DNA from: Tenacibaculum todarodis
Lineage (GTDB): Bacteria > Bacteroidota > Bacteroidia > Flavobacteriales > Flavobacteriaceae
Length of the DNA stretch: 64,000 nt
Direction of reading: 5' to 3'
Assembly: GCF_001889045.1 (NCBI RefSeq)
Contig: NZ_CP018155.1
Location: forward strand, 1,800,001 to 1,864,000
The notes under the pieces are model-generated. The model saw nothing but the letters and a program-made list of their open reading frames with translations. It ran no database searches and was not told the origin of the DNA. Positions 51,677 to 59,760 of the stretch are shown piece after piece (within the stretch, counting starts at the first letter, position 1; each line of letters begins with the position of its first letter). Position numbers and translations under genes: made by a program.

Positions 51677-52828
51677 ATGAGCCTTTTTAAAAACACATTA
51701 TGGTTTAAACGATTTGCCATCTTAATATCGTTTATTATTGTTTCTTTAATTCTTTGGAACACCTACGTTTTCTTTCAGAAATTTAAGGATGAAGAACGCG
51801 TTAAAATGGAAATTTTAGCTACCGCACAAAAGGAACTTGCAACTAACACAGACTTAAATGCAAATGTAGATTTACCACTAAAAGTTATTGAAAGTAGTAA
51901 TAACATTCCTTTAATTCTTGTTGATGAAAATGGTAAAATAGAATCGTTTCAGAATTTAGATGCTATAAAATCTTTAAATCCAGAATACGTTGCATTACAG
52001 TTGGCAAAAATGAAGTCAGAAAATGAACCTATTGAAATTAGTTATAAAGGTGAAAACAAAAAACTAATCTACTATAGAAATTCCGATTTACTGAATAAAC
52101 TTACGTATTATCCGTTAGCGTTAATCTTGATTTTAATCTTGTTTTTATCGGTTATTTATTTGTTTTTTAATTCGAATAAAATTGCGGAACAAAACAAACT
52201 TTGGACAGGAATGGCAAAGGAAACCGCGCATCAAATTGGTACGCCGCTTTCTTCTCTTTTGGGTTGGATTGCTATTTTAAAAATGGAAAAGGTAGATGAT
52301 AAATATATTGATGAAATAGAAAAAGATGTACATAGATTAAACACTATTGCAAATCGTTTTTCTAAAATTGGTTCTTTGCCAGAATTGAAGAAAACAAATA
52401 TTGTTACAGAAACTGAAACATCTTACAATTATTTAAAATCTAGAAGCTCTAAGCAAATTACCTTTTCTTTTTCTGCATCGCAGGAAGCCATTTTTGCTAA
52501 CTTAAATTCCGAATTATATAGTTGGGTTATAGAAAATTTGATTAAAAACGCTATTGATGCAATGTTAGGTAAAGGTTCTTTAAGTGTACAAATTGAAGAA
52601 ACCAACAAACATGTAAAAATATTAGTTTCTGATACGGGAAAAGGAATTCCGAAATCGCAACAAAAACAGATTTTTAAACCTGGTTTTACTACCAAAAAAC
52701 GTGGTTGGGGTTTAGGTTTATCGCTTTCTAAGCGTATTATTAACGATTACCACAAAGGAAAAATAGTTGTAAAAAAATCGGAAATTGGAAAAGGAACTAC
52801 TTTTGAGGTACAGTTAGAAAAGGTTTAG
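51677..52828 (+). CDS. Sensor histidine kinase (orphan)
   Basis: 383 residues. Membrane helices at about 13-33 and 146-164 bracket a short extracytoplasmic sensor domain with the core IPLILVDENGKIESFQNLDA. The phospho-acceptor H185 lies in KETAHQIGTPLSSLLGW. The N box (NLIKNAIDAM), G1 (DTGKGIP), F (FKPGFTTKK) and G2 (GWGLGLSLSKRI) boxes of the ATPase domain follow. No HAMP domain is seen. No response regulator is adjacent, so its partner lies elsewhere. The end overlaps the convergent 63-aa gene by 4 bp. Confidence 0.9.
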   Translation: MSLFKNTLWFKRFAILISFIIVSLILWNTYVFFQKFKDEERVKMEILATAQKELATNTDLNANVDLPLKVIESSNNIPLILVDENGKIESFQNLDAIKSLNPEYVALQLAKMKSENEPIEISYKGENKKLIYYRNSDLLNKLTYYPLALILILILFLSVIYLFFNSNKIAEQNKLWTGMAKETAHQIGTPLSSLLGWIAILKMEKVDDKYIDEIEKDVHRLNTIANRFSKIGSLPELKKTNIVTETETSYNYLKSRSSKQITFSFSASQEAIFANLNSELYSWVIENLIKNAIDAMLGKGSLSVQIEETNKHVKILVSDTGKGIPKSQQKQIFKPGFTTKKRGWGLGLSLSKRIINDYHKGKIVVKKSEIGKGTTFEVQLEKV

Positions 52829-53016
52829 TTTTTCTTTTTATCTAAATTATTTCTTTGTGAATAACCAAAAAGAAAACCAGCTATTGTCCATATTGGAATA
52901 CCAATTAAAATCTTTTTTAAAGTAATCTCTTCTCCACTAATTAGAGGCCATACAAAAGACATAAATATAAACATACTTAAACCCCAAACTAAGCCAACTT
53001 TTTGCCATTTTTTCAT
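52825..53016 (-). CDS. Small membrane protein, 63 aa, two helices
   Basis: Two hydrophobic segments (about 7-25 and 37-51) with a short loop ISGEEITLKK and a basic end (GYSQRNNLDKKKN). It starts two bases after the stop of the HIT gene on the same strand, so it is probably in one operon with it. Its 3' end overlaps the convergent kinase gene by 4 bp. The function is unknown. Confidence 0.7.
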   Translation of the reverse strand: MKKWQKVGLVWGLSMFIFMSFVWPLISGEEITLKKILIGIPIWTIAGFLFGYSQRNNLDKKKN

Positions 53017-53018
53017 AA

Positions 53019-53408
53019 CTAAATAAAATTTCCTGCAATTCCTTCTGCCAAAGCAACAAATTCTTCATTTGTTAATTTTTCTTTTTTGCTAAATTGAATA
53101 TCTGCCATTTCATTTAACGGAATTAAATGTACATGAACATGCGGCACTTCTAATCCAATTACACTCATACCAACCCGTTTACATGGTATTGTTTTTTCAA
53201 TAGCTTTTGCAACTCTGTATGAGAAATCCATTAAACCTAAATATTCGTCTTTTTGAAGGTCGAATAATTTGTTCTCTTCTCGTTTTGGAACTACTAATGT
53301 GTGTCCTTTTGCATTTGGATTAATATCTAAAAAAGCAAAATAAGTATCGTCTTCTGCTATTTTATAAGATGGAATTTCTCCGTTTATTATTTTTGTAAAT
53401 ATGCTCAT
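53019..53408 (-). CDS. HIT family protein (histidine triad nucleotide hydrolase)
   Basis: 129 residues. IFTKIINGEIPSYKIAEDDTYFAFLDINP and the histidine triad HVHVHLIPL near residue 95 are diagnostic of HINT-type proteins, which hydrolyse AMP-linked substrates. It lies after greA on the minus strand with a spacer of 250 bp containing a strong hairpin and a family C element. Confidence 0.93.
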   Translation of the reverse strand: MSIFTKIINGEIPSYKIAEDDTYFAFLDINPNAKGHTLVVPKREENKLFDLQKDEYLGLMDFSYRVAKAIEKTIPCKRVGMSVIGLEVPHVHVHLIPLNEMADIQFSKKEKLTNEEFVALAEGIAGNFI

Positions 53409-53458
53409 TTCTTAAGTTCTAAATTTTTAGTTTTAAGTTCTTAGTAAATATAAAAAAG

Positions 53459-53491
53459 AATTCGGGTTTTGGCAAAGCCAAAACCCGAATT
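53459..53491. terminator. Perfect hairpin, probably terminating greA transcripts
   Basis: AATTCGGGTTTTGGC and GCCAAAACCCGAATT form a perfect 15-bp stem with loop AAA between greA and the HIT gene. A-rich sequence precedes it on the plus strand (T-rich on the minus). Confidence 0.7.
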
Positions 53492-53554
53492 TATAATTTA
53501 ATCTTCTTAAAAAACTATGCTTTTTGAGTAAACACTACAGTTTATAAAGTAGCT

Positions 53555-53650
53555 TAGCCCTGATTGAAGCATTTGTTTGAGCTCTTTTTTGGTGGTTGAG
53601 CGTAGTCGAAAACCCAAAAAAAGCGAGTGCGGAAAGCAGGAAATAGCTTC
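53555..53650 (+). ncRNA. Structured dispersed element, family C (possible Flavo-1-type RNA), copy 3
   Basis: Starts TAGCCCTGATTGAAGCATTT and ends GTGCGGAAAGCAGGAAATAG plus CTTC. The inner stem TTTTTTGG/CCAAAAAA encloses a complete family B unit (GGTTGAGCGTAGTCGAAAAC at 53594-53613). It begins 8 bp from the greA stop, on the opposite strand to greA. Confidence 0.5.
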
Positions 53651-53658
53651 TAAAAAAA

Positions 53659-54132
53659 TTATCTAGAAATTTCCATAATCTCGAACTTCATAATTCCGTT
53701 TGGAACCTGAATTTCTGCAATATCTCCAACTTCTTTACCTAATAAACCTTTACCAATTGGCGAGTTTACCGATAGTTTTCCGTTTCTAACATCAGTTTCT
53801 GAATCGGCAACTAAGGTATAACTGAACTCCATATTGTTTACGGTGTTCTTAATTTTTATAATTGAATGTATTAATATTTTAGACGTATCTAATTGAGATT
53901 CATCTATAATACGTGCATTAGAAATTACATTTTTTAATTTTGCAATCTTAAATTCTAAGTGAGATTGTTCTTCTTTTGCTGCATGATATTCTGCATTTTC
54001 ACTTAAATCTCCTTTATCTCTTGCATCTGCAATTTCTTGCGTTACTCTTGGTCTTTCTACTTGTTCTAACTGAACTAGCTCGTCTTTTAGGTTTTTTAAA
54101 CCTTCTGGCGAATAATATGATATTTCACTCAT
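53659..54132 (-). CDS. greA: Transcription elongation factor GreA
   Basis: 157 residues, normal for GreA. The N-terminal coiled-coil (YYSPEGLKNLKDELVQLEQVERPRV) with the acidic tip region ARDKGDLSENAEYHAAKEEQ is followed by the FKBP-like C-terminal domain with VNSPIGKGLLGKEVGDIAEIQVP. It rescues backtracked RNA polymerase by stimulating transcript cleavage. A TACATTTG box on the minus strand at 54183-54190 is a likely promoter. Confidence 0.96.
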   Translation of the reverse strand: MSEISYYSPEGLKNLKDELVQLEQVERPRVTQEIADARDKGDLSENAEYHAAKEEQSHLEFKIAKLKNVISNARIIDESQLDTSKILIHSIIKIKNTVNNMEFSYTLVADSETDVRNGKLSVNSPIGKGLLGKEVGDIAEIQVPNGIMKFEIMEISR

Positions 54133-54182
54133 CTTTCTAATAATTTAAAAAATCTCACACCAATAGGAATGAGATTAGATTA

Positions 54183-54190
54183 CAAATGTA
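54183..54190 (-). promoter_or_regulatory. Putative -7 box (TACATTTG) for greA
   Basis: Minus-strand TAnnTTTG match about 50 bp before the greA ATG. Confidence 0.4.
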
Positions 54191-54243
54191 CAAAATATTT
54201 GTAAATTGCACTCGTTTACCTAAATACAAAGCCCTTTTTTAAG

Positions 54244-54651
54244 ATGAAAAATTTATTATTATTACTTGTTTTTATTACTTTTTTAGGTTGCAGTAGCGAT
54301 ATTATAAATAATAATTGTTTCTCTAATTTTTCTTTTAATGAAACTATTGATCTTAATAATGCGCAATATATAGATATACAAGTTCCAGGCGGAAGTTCTA
54401 TTACTAGTGTTGCTGCAAGAAATTTAATAATTATTCGTAGAACTAATACTGCTTATAAAGCTTTTGATTTAAAATGCCCAGAAAATGATTGCACTACACC
54501 AATGACTTTTGATGGTTTAAAACTGAAATGTACTTGCTCCAGCAAAGAATATAGCACTTTAGACGGTTCACCAATTAATGGAGAAGGTTGTTTTGCGCTT
54601 GAATACAGTATCTTTAATGTTGGTAATAACACTTTACAAATTACTCGTTAA
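54244..54651 (+). CDS. Rieske-fold-like lipoprotein lacking the cluster ligands
   Basis: 135 residues. A lipobox at FLGC (Cys16) gives a lipoprotein. The segment AFDLKCPENDCTTPMTFDGLKLKCTCSSKEYSTLDGSPINGEGC has the layout of a Rieske domain, but the ligand motifs CxH and CPxH are replaced by CPEND-C and CTCSS-K: the histidines are missing. It therefore probably does not bind a [2Fe-2S] cluster in the usual way, and the four cysteines may form disulfides. It lies between greA (divergent) and purK. Confidence 0.6.
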   Translation: MKNLLLLLVFITFLGCSSDIINNNCFSNFSFNETIDLNNAQYIDIQVPGGSSITSVAARNLIIIRRTNTAYKAFDLKCPENDCTTPMTFDGLKLKCTCSSKEYSTLDGSPINGEGCFALEYSIFNVGNNTLQITR

Positions 54652-54679
54652 TTTTATCTAATTTCTACATTTAGATTGT

Positions 54680-54687
54680 TATTTTTG
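54680..54687 (+). promoter_or_regulatory. Putative -7 box (TATTTTTG) for purK
   Basis: TAnnTTTG match 25 bp before the purK start. Confidence 0.45.
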
Positions 54688-54712
54688 TGTACACAACTCA
54701 ACAATAACACTT

Positions 54713-55870
54713 TTGAAAAATTATTTCTCTTCCGATTTTAAACTAGGAATTTTAGGTGGCGGTCAACTAGGTAGAATGCTACTTGCCGAAACTCAAAAAC
54801 TAGACATTTATACAGCTATTTTAGATAGTAATAAAAACGCACCTTGTGCACAAATTTGTAACGAATTTCATCAAGGTGATTTACTTGATTTTGATGCAGT
54901 TTATAACTTTGGAAAAACAGTAGATTTATTAACCATAGAAATTGAAAATGTAAATTTAGATGCGTTAGATAAATTGGAAGACGAAGGATTAACCATCTTT
55001 CCTAAACCTAAAGATTTACGAATTATTCAAAGTAAAGCTAGGCAGAAGAATTTTTATGTAGATCATCAAATACCTACAGCAGCGTTTTCTCATTATGCAT
55101 ATTTGGAAGAATTAAAACACGCGGTAGAAAACGATATCGTTGAATTCCCTTTTGTCTGGAAAGCTGCTCGTTTTGGTTATGATGGAAACGGCGTAAAAAT
55201 TGTTAGAAATATTGAAGATTTAGAAAGTTTACCGTTAGTTGAATGTATTACGGAAAAGTTAATTCCCTTTAAAAACGAATTGGCTGTAATTGTTGCAAGA
55301 AATGCTGACGGAGAAGTAAAAACATATCCCGTTGTAGAAATGGAGTTTCATCCAGAAGCAAACCAAGTAGAATATGTTATTTGCCCAGCAAGAATAGATT
55401 CTCAAGTTGCTGAAAACGCAAGAGAATTGGCTTTAAAAATAGTAAGTGATTTAGATTTTGTTGGTTTATTGGCTGTTGAAATGTTTCAGACAGTAGATGA
55501 TAGAATTTTAGTAAACGAAGTAGCTCCTAGACCACATAATTCTGGGCATTATTCTATTGAAGCAAGTTATACAAATCAGTTTGAACAACATTTACGTAGC
55601 ATTTTAAATCTTCCTTTAGGAAACACTAACAGTAAAGTTGCAGGAATTATGGTAAACTTAGTTGGAGATGAAGGTTTTTCTGGTGAAGTTATCTATGAAA
55701 ATATCGAAGAAATTTTAAAAATTGATGGTGTAACGCCACATATTTACGGTAAAAAAGAAACACGTCCTTTTAGAAAAATGGGACATGTAACTATTGTAAA
55801 TGAAAATATAGATGACGCTAGAAAAATAGCGCAACAAGTAAAAGAAACAATTAGAGTAATAAGTAAATAA
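54713..55870 (+). CDS. purK: 5-(carboxyamino)imidazole ribonucleotide synthase
   Basis: 385 residues. ATP-grasp features are LGILGGGQLGRMLL at the start, the VWKAARFGYDGNGVKIV nucleotide-binding loop, GLLAVEMF and VNEVAPRPHNSGHYSIEAS. It carboxylates AIR to N5-CAIR using ATP and bicarbonate in purine synthesis. The start is a TTG (54713-54715); homologues begin at this point (MNYFSSDFKLGILGGG). The purE gene follows after 2 bp, forming a two-gene operon. Confidence 0.95.
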   Translation: MKNYFSSDFKLGILGGGQLGRMLLAETQKLDIYTAILDSNKNAPCAQICNEFHQGDLLDFDAVYNFGKTVDLLTIEIENVNLDALDKLEDEGLTIFPKPKDLRIIQSKARQKNFYVDHQIPTAAFSHYAYLEELKHAVENDIVEFPFVWKAARFGYDGNGVKIVRNIEDLESLPLVECITEKLIPFKNELAVIVARNADGEVKTYPVVEMEFHPEANQVEYVICPARIDSQVAENARELALKIVSDLDFVGLLAVEMFQTVDDRILVNEVAPRPHNSGHYSIEASYTNQFEQHLRSILNLPLGNTNSKVAGIMVNLVGDEGFSGEVIYENIEEILKIDGVTPHIYGKKETRPFRKMGHVTIVNENIDDARKIAQQVKETIRVISK

Positions 55871-55872
55871 TT

Positions 55873-56352
55873 ATGGTAGGAATTATAATGGGAAGCGATT
55901 CTGATCTTCCAATAATGCAAGAAGCAATTGATATTTTAGAGAGTTTTAATATTAAAATTGAAGTAGACATTGTTTCTGCTCACAGAACTCCAGAAAAATT
56001 GGTTGACTATTCTAAAAACGCACATTTACGTGGCATAAAAGCAATTATTGCAGGCGCTGGAGGTGCAGCGCATTTACCAGGAATGGTAGCTTCTATGAGT
56101 CCGTTACCAATAATTGGAGTCCCTGTAAAAAGTAGAAATTCTATTGATGGTTGGGATTCTGTTTTATCAATTTTACAAATGCCTGGCGGTGTTCCTGTAG
56201 CAACTGTTGCTTTAGATGGCGCAAAAAATGCAGGTATTTTAGCAGCACAAATTATTGGTGCTTCGGACAAAACTGTTTTAGATAAAATTATAGCCTACAA
56301 AGAAGAGTTAAAAGTGAAGGTTGAAAAAGCTTCTGAACGCGTAAGAAAATAA
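55873..56352 (+). CDS. purE: N5-carboxyaminoimidazole ribonucleotide mutase
   Basis: 159 residues. GIIMGSDSDLPIMQ with the substrate-binding serine/aspartate, SAHRTPEKL, IIAGAGGAAHLPGMVAS and the GVPVATVAL loop are diagnostic of class I PurE, which converts N5-CAIR to CAIR. It is 2 bp after purK and uses its product. Confidence 0.97.
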   Translation: MVGIIMGSDSDLPIMQEAIDILESFNIKIEVDIVSAHRTPEKLVDYSKNAHLRGIKAIIAGAGGAAHLPGMVASMSPLPIIGVPVKSRNSIDGWDSVLSILQMPGGVPVATVALDGAKNAGILAAQIIGASDKTVLDKIIAYKEELKVKVEKASERVRK

Positions 56353-56409
56353 AAATTCATTTTTAACAATTACACGCTTCAACAAATAACCAATTACACA
56401 TTTTTTAAG

Positions 56410-58428
56410 ATGAATCCACTTTTACAAGATTTTAATACTGCTCCGTTTTCTAAAATTTCTAATACAGACTACAAACCCGCAATTAAAAAAGGGATTGAAA
56501 TTGCTAGAGCAGAAATTGATGCACTTATAAATAATACAGATGCTCCTACTTTTGAAAACACAACAGTTGCACTAGATTTTACAGGCGAAAAACTGAATAG
56601 AATTACGTCTATTTTTTTCAACTTAAATTCTGCTGAAACTAACGAGGAAATTCAGAAAATAGCACAAGAAGTTTCTCCTTGGTTAAGTGAATTTAGTAAC
56701 GATATTACGTTAAATGAAGATTTATTTAAAAGAGTAAAACACGTTTTTGACGCTAAAGAAAGTTTAGACTTAACTCCAGAGCAACAAATGTTGTTAGACA
56801 AACAATATAAAAGTTTTGCGAGAAATGGGGCGAATTTAAGCGATACAGATAAAACCGAATTACGTAAAGTTGATGCTGAATTATCTAAATTATCTTTAAA
56901 ATTTGGTGAAAATATTTTAGCAGAAACCAATGCTTTTGAAATGCATTTAACAGATGAAAAAGATGTATCTGGCTTACCTGAAAGTGTAAAAGAAGCGGCA
57001 AAAGAAGTTGCTAAATCTAAAGAGAAAGATGGTTGGGTTTTTACATTAGACTATCCAAGCTATATACCGTTTATGACGTATGCAGACAATAGAGAACTGC
57101 GTAAGAAATTAGCAATAGCTGCTGGTAAAAAAGGGTTTCAACAAAACGAATTCAACAACGAACAGATTGTTTTAGATATTGTAAATCTTCGTCATAAAAG
57201 AGCCAATATTTTAGGTTATAAAACACACGCACATTTTGTTTTAGAAGAACGAATGGCAGAAACTCCGGAGAAAGTGATTTCTTTTTCTAATGATTTATTA
57301 GCAAAAGCAAAACCTGCTGCGCAACGAGAATTTACCAATTTAGAAAACTACGCTAAGAAGTTAGATGGAATAGACAAGCTTCAAAAATGGGATGGTAGTT
57401 ATTATTCAGAGAAATTAAAGAAAGAATTATTTTCTTTAGATCAAGAATTACTAAAACCGTATTTTCAATTAGAAAACGTAATTGACGGTGTTTTTGAAAT
57501 TGCCAATAAATTATTCGATTTACAATTTGAAGAAATTGACTCAATTGATAAATATCACGAAGATGTAAAAACATATTCTGTAACTGACGCCAAAGGAAAT
57601 TTTGTATCCCATTTTTATGCTGATTTTCACCCAAGAAAAGGGAAAAGAAATGGCGCATGGATGACAAGTTATAAATCGCAACAAATTAAAAACGGAATTA
57701 ACGAAAGACCACAAGTTTCTATTGTTTGTAATTTCACCAAACCAACCGAAACAAAACCGTCTTTATTAACTTTTAACGAGGTTACAACTTTGTTTCATGA
57801 GTTTGGACATGCTTTACACGGAATGTTGGCTAACACAACCTACAATAGTTTATCTGGAACTTCAGTTTCTTGGGATTTTGTTGAATTACCAAGTCAGGTT
57901 TTAGAGAATTGGTGTTTTGAAAAAGAGGCTTTAGAATTATTTGCTAAACACTATGAAACTGGTGAAACAATTCCGATGGAATATGTGCAGAAAATAAAAG
58001 AATCAGCAAGTTTTCATGAAGGTATGCAAACGCTTCGTCAATTAAGTTTTGGTCTTTTAGACATGCAATGGCACGGTAGCGAGTCGCCACAGACAATAAC
58101 ATCTGTAAAAGAATTTGAAACTTCTGCTTTTGCAGAAACAAAACTATATCCTGATGCTGAAGAAAACTGCATGAGCACTGCTTTTTCTCATATTTTTCAA
58201 GGCGGATATTCTGCCGGATATTATTCGTATAAATGGGCCGAAGTTTTAGATGCAGATGCTTTTGAATATTTCTTAGAAGAAGGAATTTTCAACAAAGAAG
58301 TTGCCACCAAGTTTAAAGAAAATGTACTTTCTAAAGGAGGAACAGAAAAACCAATGGAATTATACAAACGCTTTCGCGGTAAAGAACCAAAACCAGATGC
58401 GTTATTAAGAAGAGCAGGTTTAATTTAA
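56410..58428 (+). CDS. M3 family metallopeptidase (oligopeptidase A/Dcp-like)
   Basis: 672 residues. The zinc motif HEFGH lies at 463-467 with catalytic E464, and the third ligand is in the downstream region SWDFVELPSQVLENW. A Gly/Tyr-rich late segment (QGGYSAGYYSYKWAEVLDADAFEYF) is typical of M3 enzymes. No signal peptide is seen, so it is probably a cytoplasmic oligopeptidase that completes peptide breakdown. It follows purE by 57 bp. Confidence 0.93.
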   Translation: MNPLLQDFNTAPFSKISNTDYKPAIKKGIEIARAEIDALINNTDAPTFENTTVALDFTGEKLNRITSIFFNLNSAETNEEIQKIAQEVSPWLSEFSNDITLNEDLFKRVKHVFDAKESLDLTPEQQMLLDKQYKSFARNGANLSDTDKTELRKVDAELSKLSLKFGENILAETNAFEMHLTDEKDVSGLPESVKEAAKEVAKSKEKDGWVFTLDYPSYIPFMTYADNRELRKKLAIAAGKKGFQQNEFNNEQIVLDIVNLRHKRANILGYKTHAHFVLEERMAETPEKVISFSNDLLAKAKPAAQREFTNLENYAKKLDGIDKLQKWDGSYYSEKLKKELFSLDQELLKPYFQLENVIDGVFEIANKLFDLQFEEIDSIDKYHEDVKTYSVTDAKGNFVSHFYADFHPRKGKRNGAWMTSYKSQQIKNGINERPQVSIVCNFTKPTETKPSLLTFNEVTTLFHEFGHALHGMLANTTYNSLSGTSVSWDFVELPSQVLENWCFEKEALELFAKHYETGETIPMEYVQKIKESASFHEGMQTLRQLSFGLLDMQWHGSESPQTITSVKEFETSAFAETKLYPDAEENCMSTAFSHIFQGGYSAGYYSYKWAEVLDADAFEYFLEEGIFNKEVATKFKENVLSKGGTEKPMELYKRFRGKEPKPDALLRRAGLI

Positions 58429-58494
58429 CATTAAATAACACTTCAAAACACAATCATTTATAAAAAACCTTTATTTTTAGAGAAAATTTCATCT

Positions 58495-59709
58495 ATGAAA
58501 ATAAAGGTTTTTGCAATTTTATTTTTTATTAATTACTTAACTTTTTCTCAAAAGACTTTAAAAGGTAAAGTTGTATTTAAAAACACCCCTTTAGAAGGCG
58601 CTTCTGTTTATCTAAACAATACTACAGCTGGTACAATTACAAATAATAGCGGAGAGTTTTCATTCAAAACAAAAGAAGGAAAATTCGATTTAATTATTTC
58701 TTATTTAGGCTATAAAAAGAAAGTTTTTTCATTAAACACTAGCGAATACAAAAACCCTCTTTTATTTTCATTGGAAGAAGAAGACAACCTCTTAAATGAA
58801 GTTGTTATAAGAAAAACAAAATATGATGAAAATTGGAAGTATAATTTAAATAGGTTTAAAAGAGAGTTTATAGGCACAACAAAAATATCCAAAAACTGTA
58901 CAATTTTAAATCCTAAAGTTTTACATTTTGAATTTGATGGTAAAAACAATATTTTAACTGCTTTTGCAAAAGAACCCTTACAAATAAAAAACAAAAGTTT
59001 AGGTTATTTAATTTCCTATGAATTAGTGAGTTTTGAAATCAATAAAAACTACGTTACTTATTTAGGGTACTCTAAATATGAAGAAATTAAAGGTGGAGCG
59101 AGAAAATTAAAGCGCTGGAAGAACAATAGAACATTAACTTATAATGGCTCTGTAGCTCATTTTTTAAAATCTGTATTAAACGACACTTTTACTGAAGAAG
59201 GTTATATTGTAAATCAATTTAAAAGAGTGAAAAACCCTCAAAGACCAAGCGAACAAGAAGTAAAAAAAGCGAGAGAATTGATTCGCTTATCCGGTTCAAC
59301 TTACTTTGATCGTAAAAATATTATCAACCCAAAAAATGCAATTGATTCAGCTAGAGTTGTACTAAGTAAAATAAGGCTTCCAAGGTTTAGAGACTATCTA
59401 TACAAATCTAAATTAACAAAAGATGAAATAATAACCTATAAAAACAACTTTACTCAATTATCTTTTAAAGATAATTTAAGTATTGTTTATAATAATGAAA
59501 AAGAAGAAAGTGGCTATCAACTAAGACTGCCTCATAATAAAAGGAGAAAAGGACTACCTCAAACTTCCTCTATGATAGCTTTAAAAGCAAATAGTTTAGT
59601 TGACAAAAACGGACTCTTATTTAACCCTTTAGATATTTATTACGAAGGTTATTGGTCTTATGAGAAATTCGCAAATACATTACCATTGGACTACAGACCT
59701 GAAGATTAG
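58495..59709 (+). CDS. Carboxypeptidase-like regulatory domain-containing exported protein
   Basis: 404 residues. A signal peptide (MKIKVFAILFFINYLTFS) leads to a CarboxypepD_reg-like beta domain (about 20-95: KGKVVFKNTPLEGASVYLNN, TITNNSGEFSFKTKEGKFDLII, SYLGYKKKVF), the domain found at the start of many TonB-dependent receptors. The rest is a basic domain without a plug or barrel, so it is not itself a receptor. The function is unknown. It is followed by a spacer of short direct repeats before the convergent GT4 gene. Confidence 0.78.
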   Translation: MKIKVFAILFFINYLTFSQKTLKGKVVFKNTPLEGASVYLNNTTAGTITNNSGEFSFKTKEGKFDLIISYLGYKKKVFSLNTSEYKNPLLFSLEEEDNLLNEVVIRKTKYDENWKYNLNRFKREFIGTTKISKNCTILNPKVLHFEFDGKNNILTAFAKEPLQIKNKSLGYLISYELVSFEINKNYVTYLGYSKYEEIKGGARKLKRWKNNRTLTYNGSVAHFLKSVLNDTFTEEGYIVNQFKRVKNPQRPSEQEVKKARELIRLSGSTYFDRKNIINPKNAIDSARVVLSKIRLPRFRDYLYKSKLTKDEIITYKNNFTQLSFKDNLSIVYNNEKEESGYQLRLPHNKRRKGLPQTSSMIALKANSLVDKNGLLFNPLDIYYEGYWSYEKFANTLPLDYRPED

Positions 59710-59760
59710 TATTCAGTAAGTCTCAATTTTAAGTTAGTTGAATACTACTAACTAAACTGT

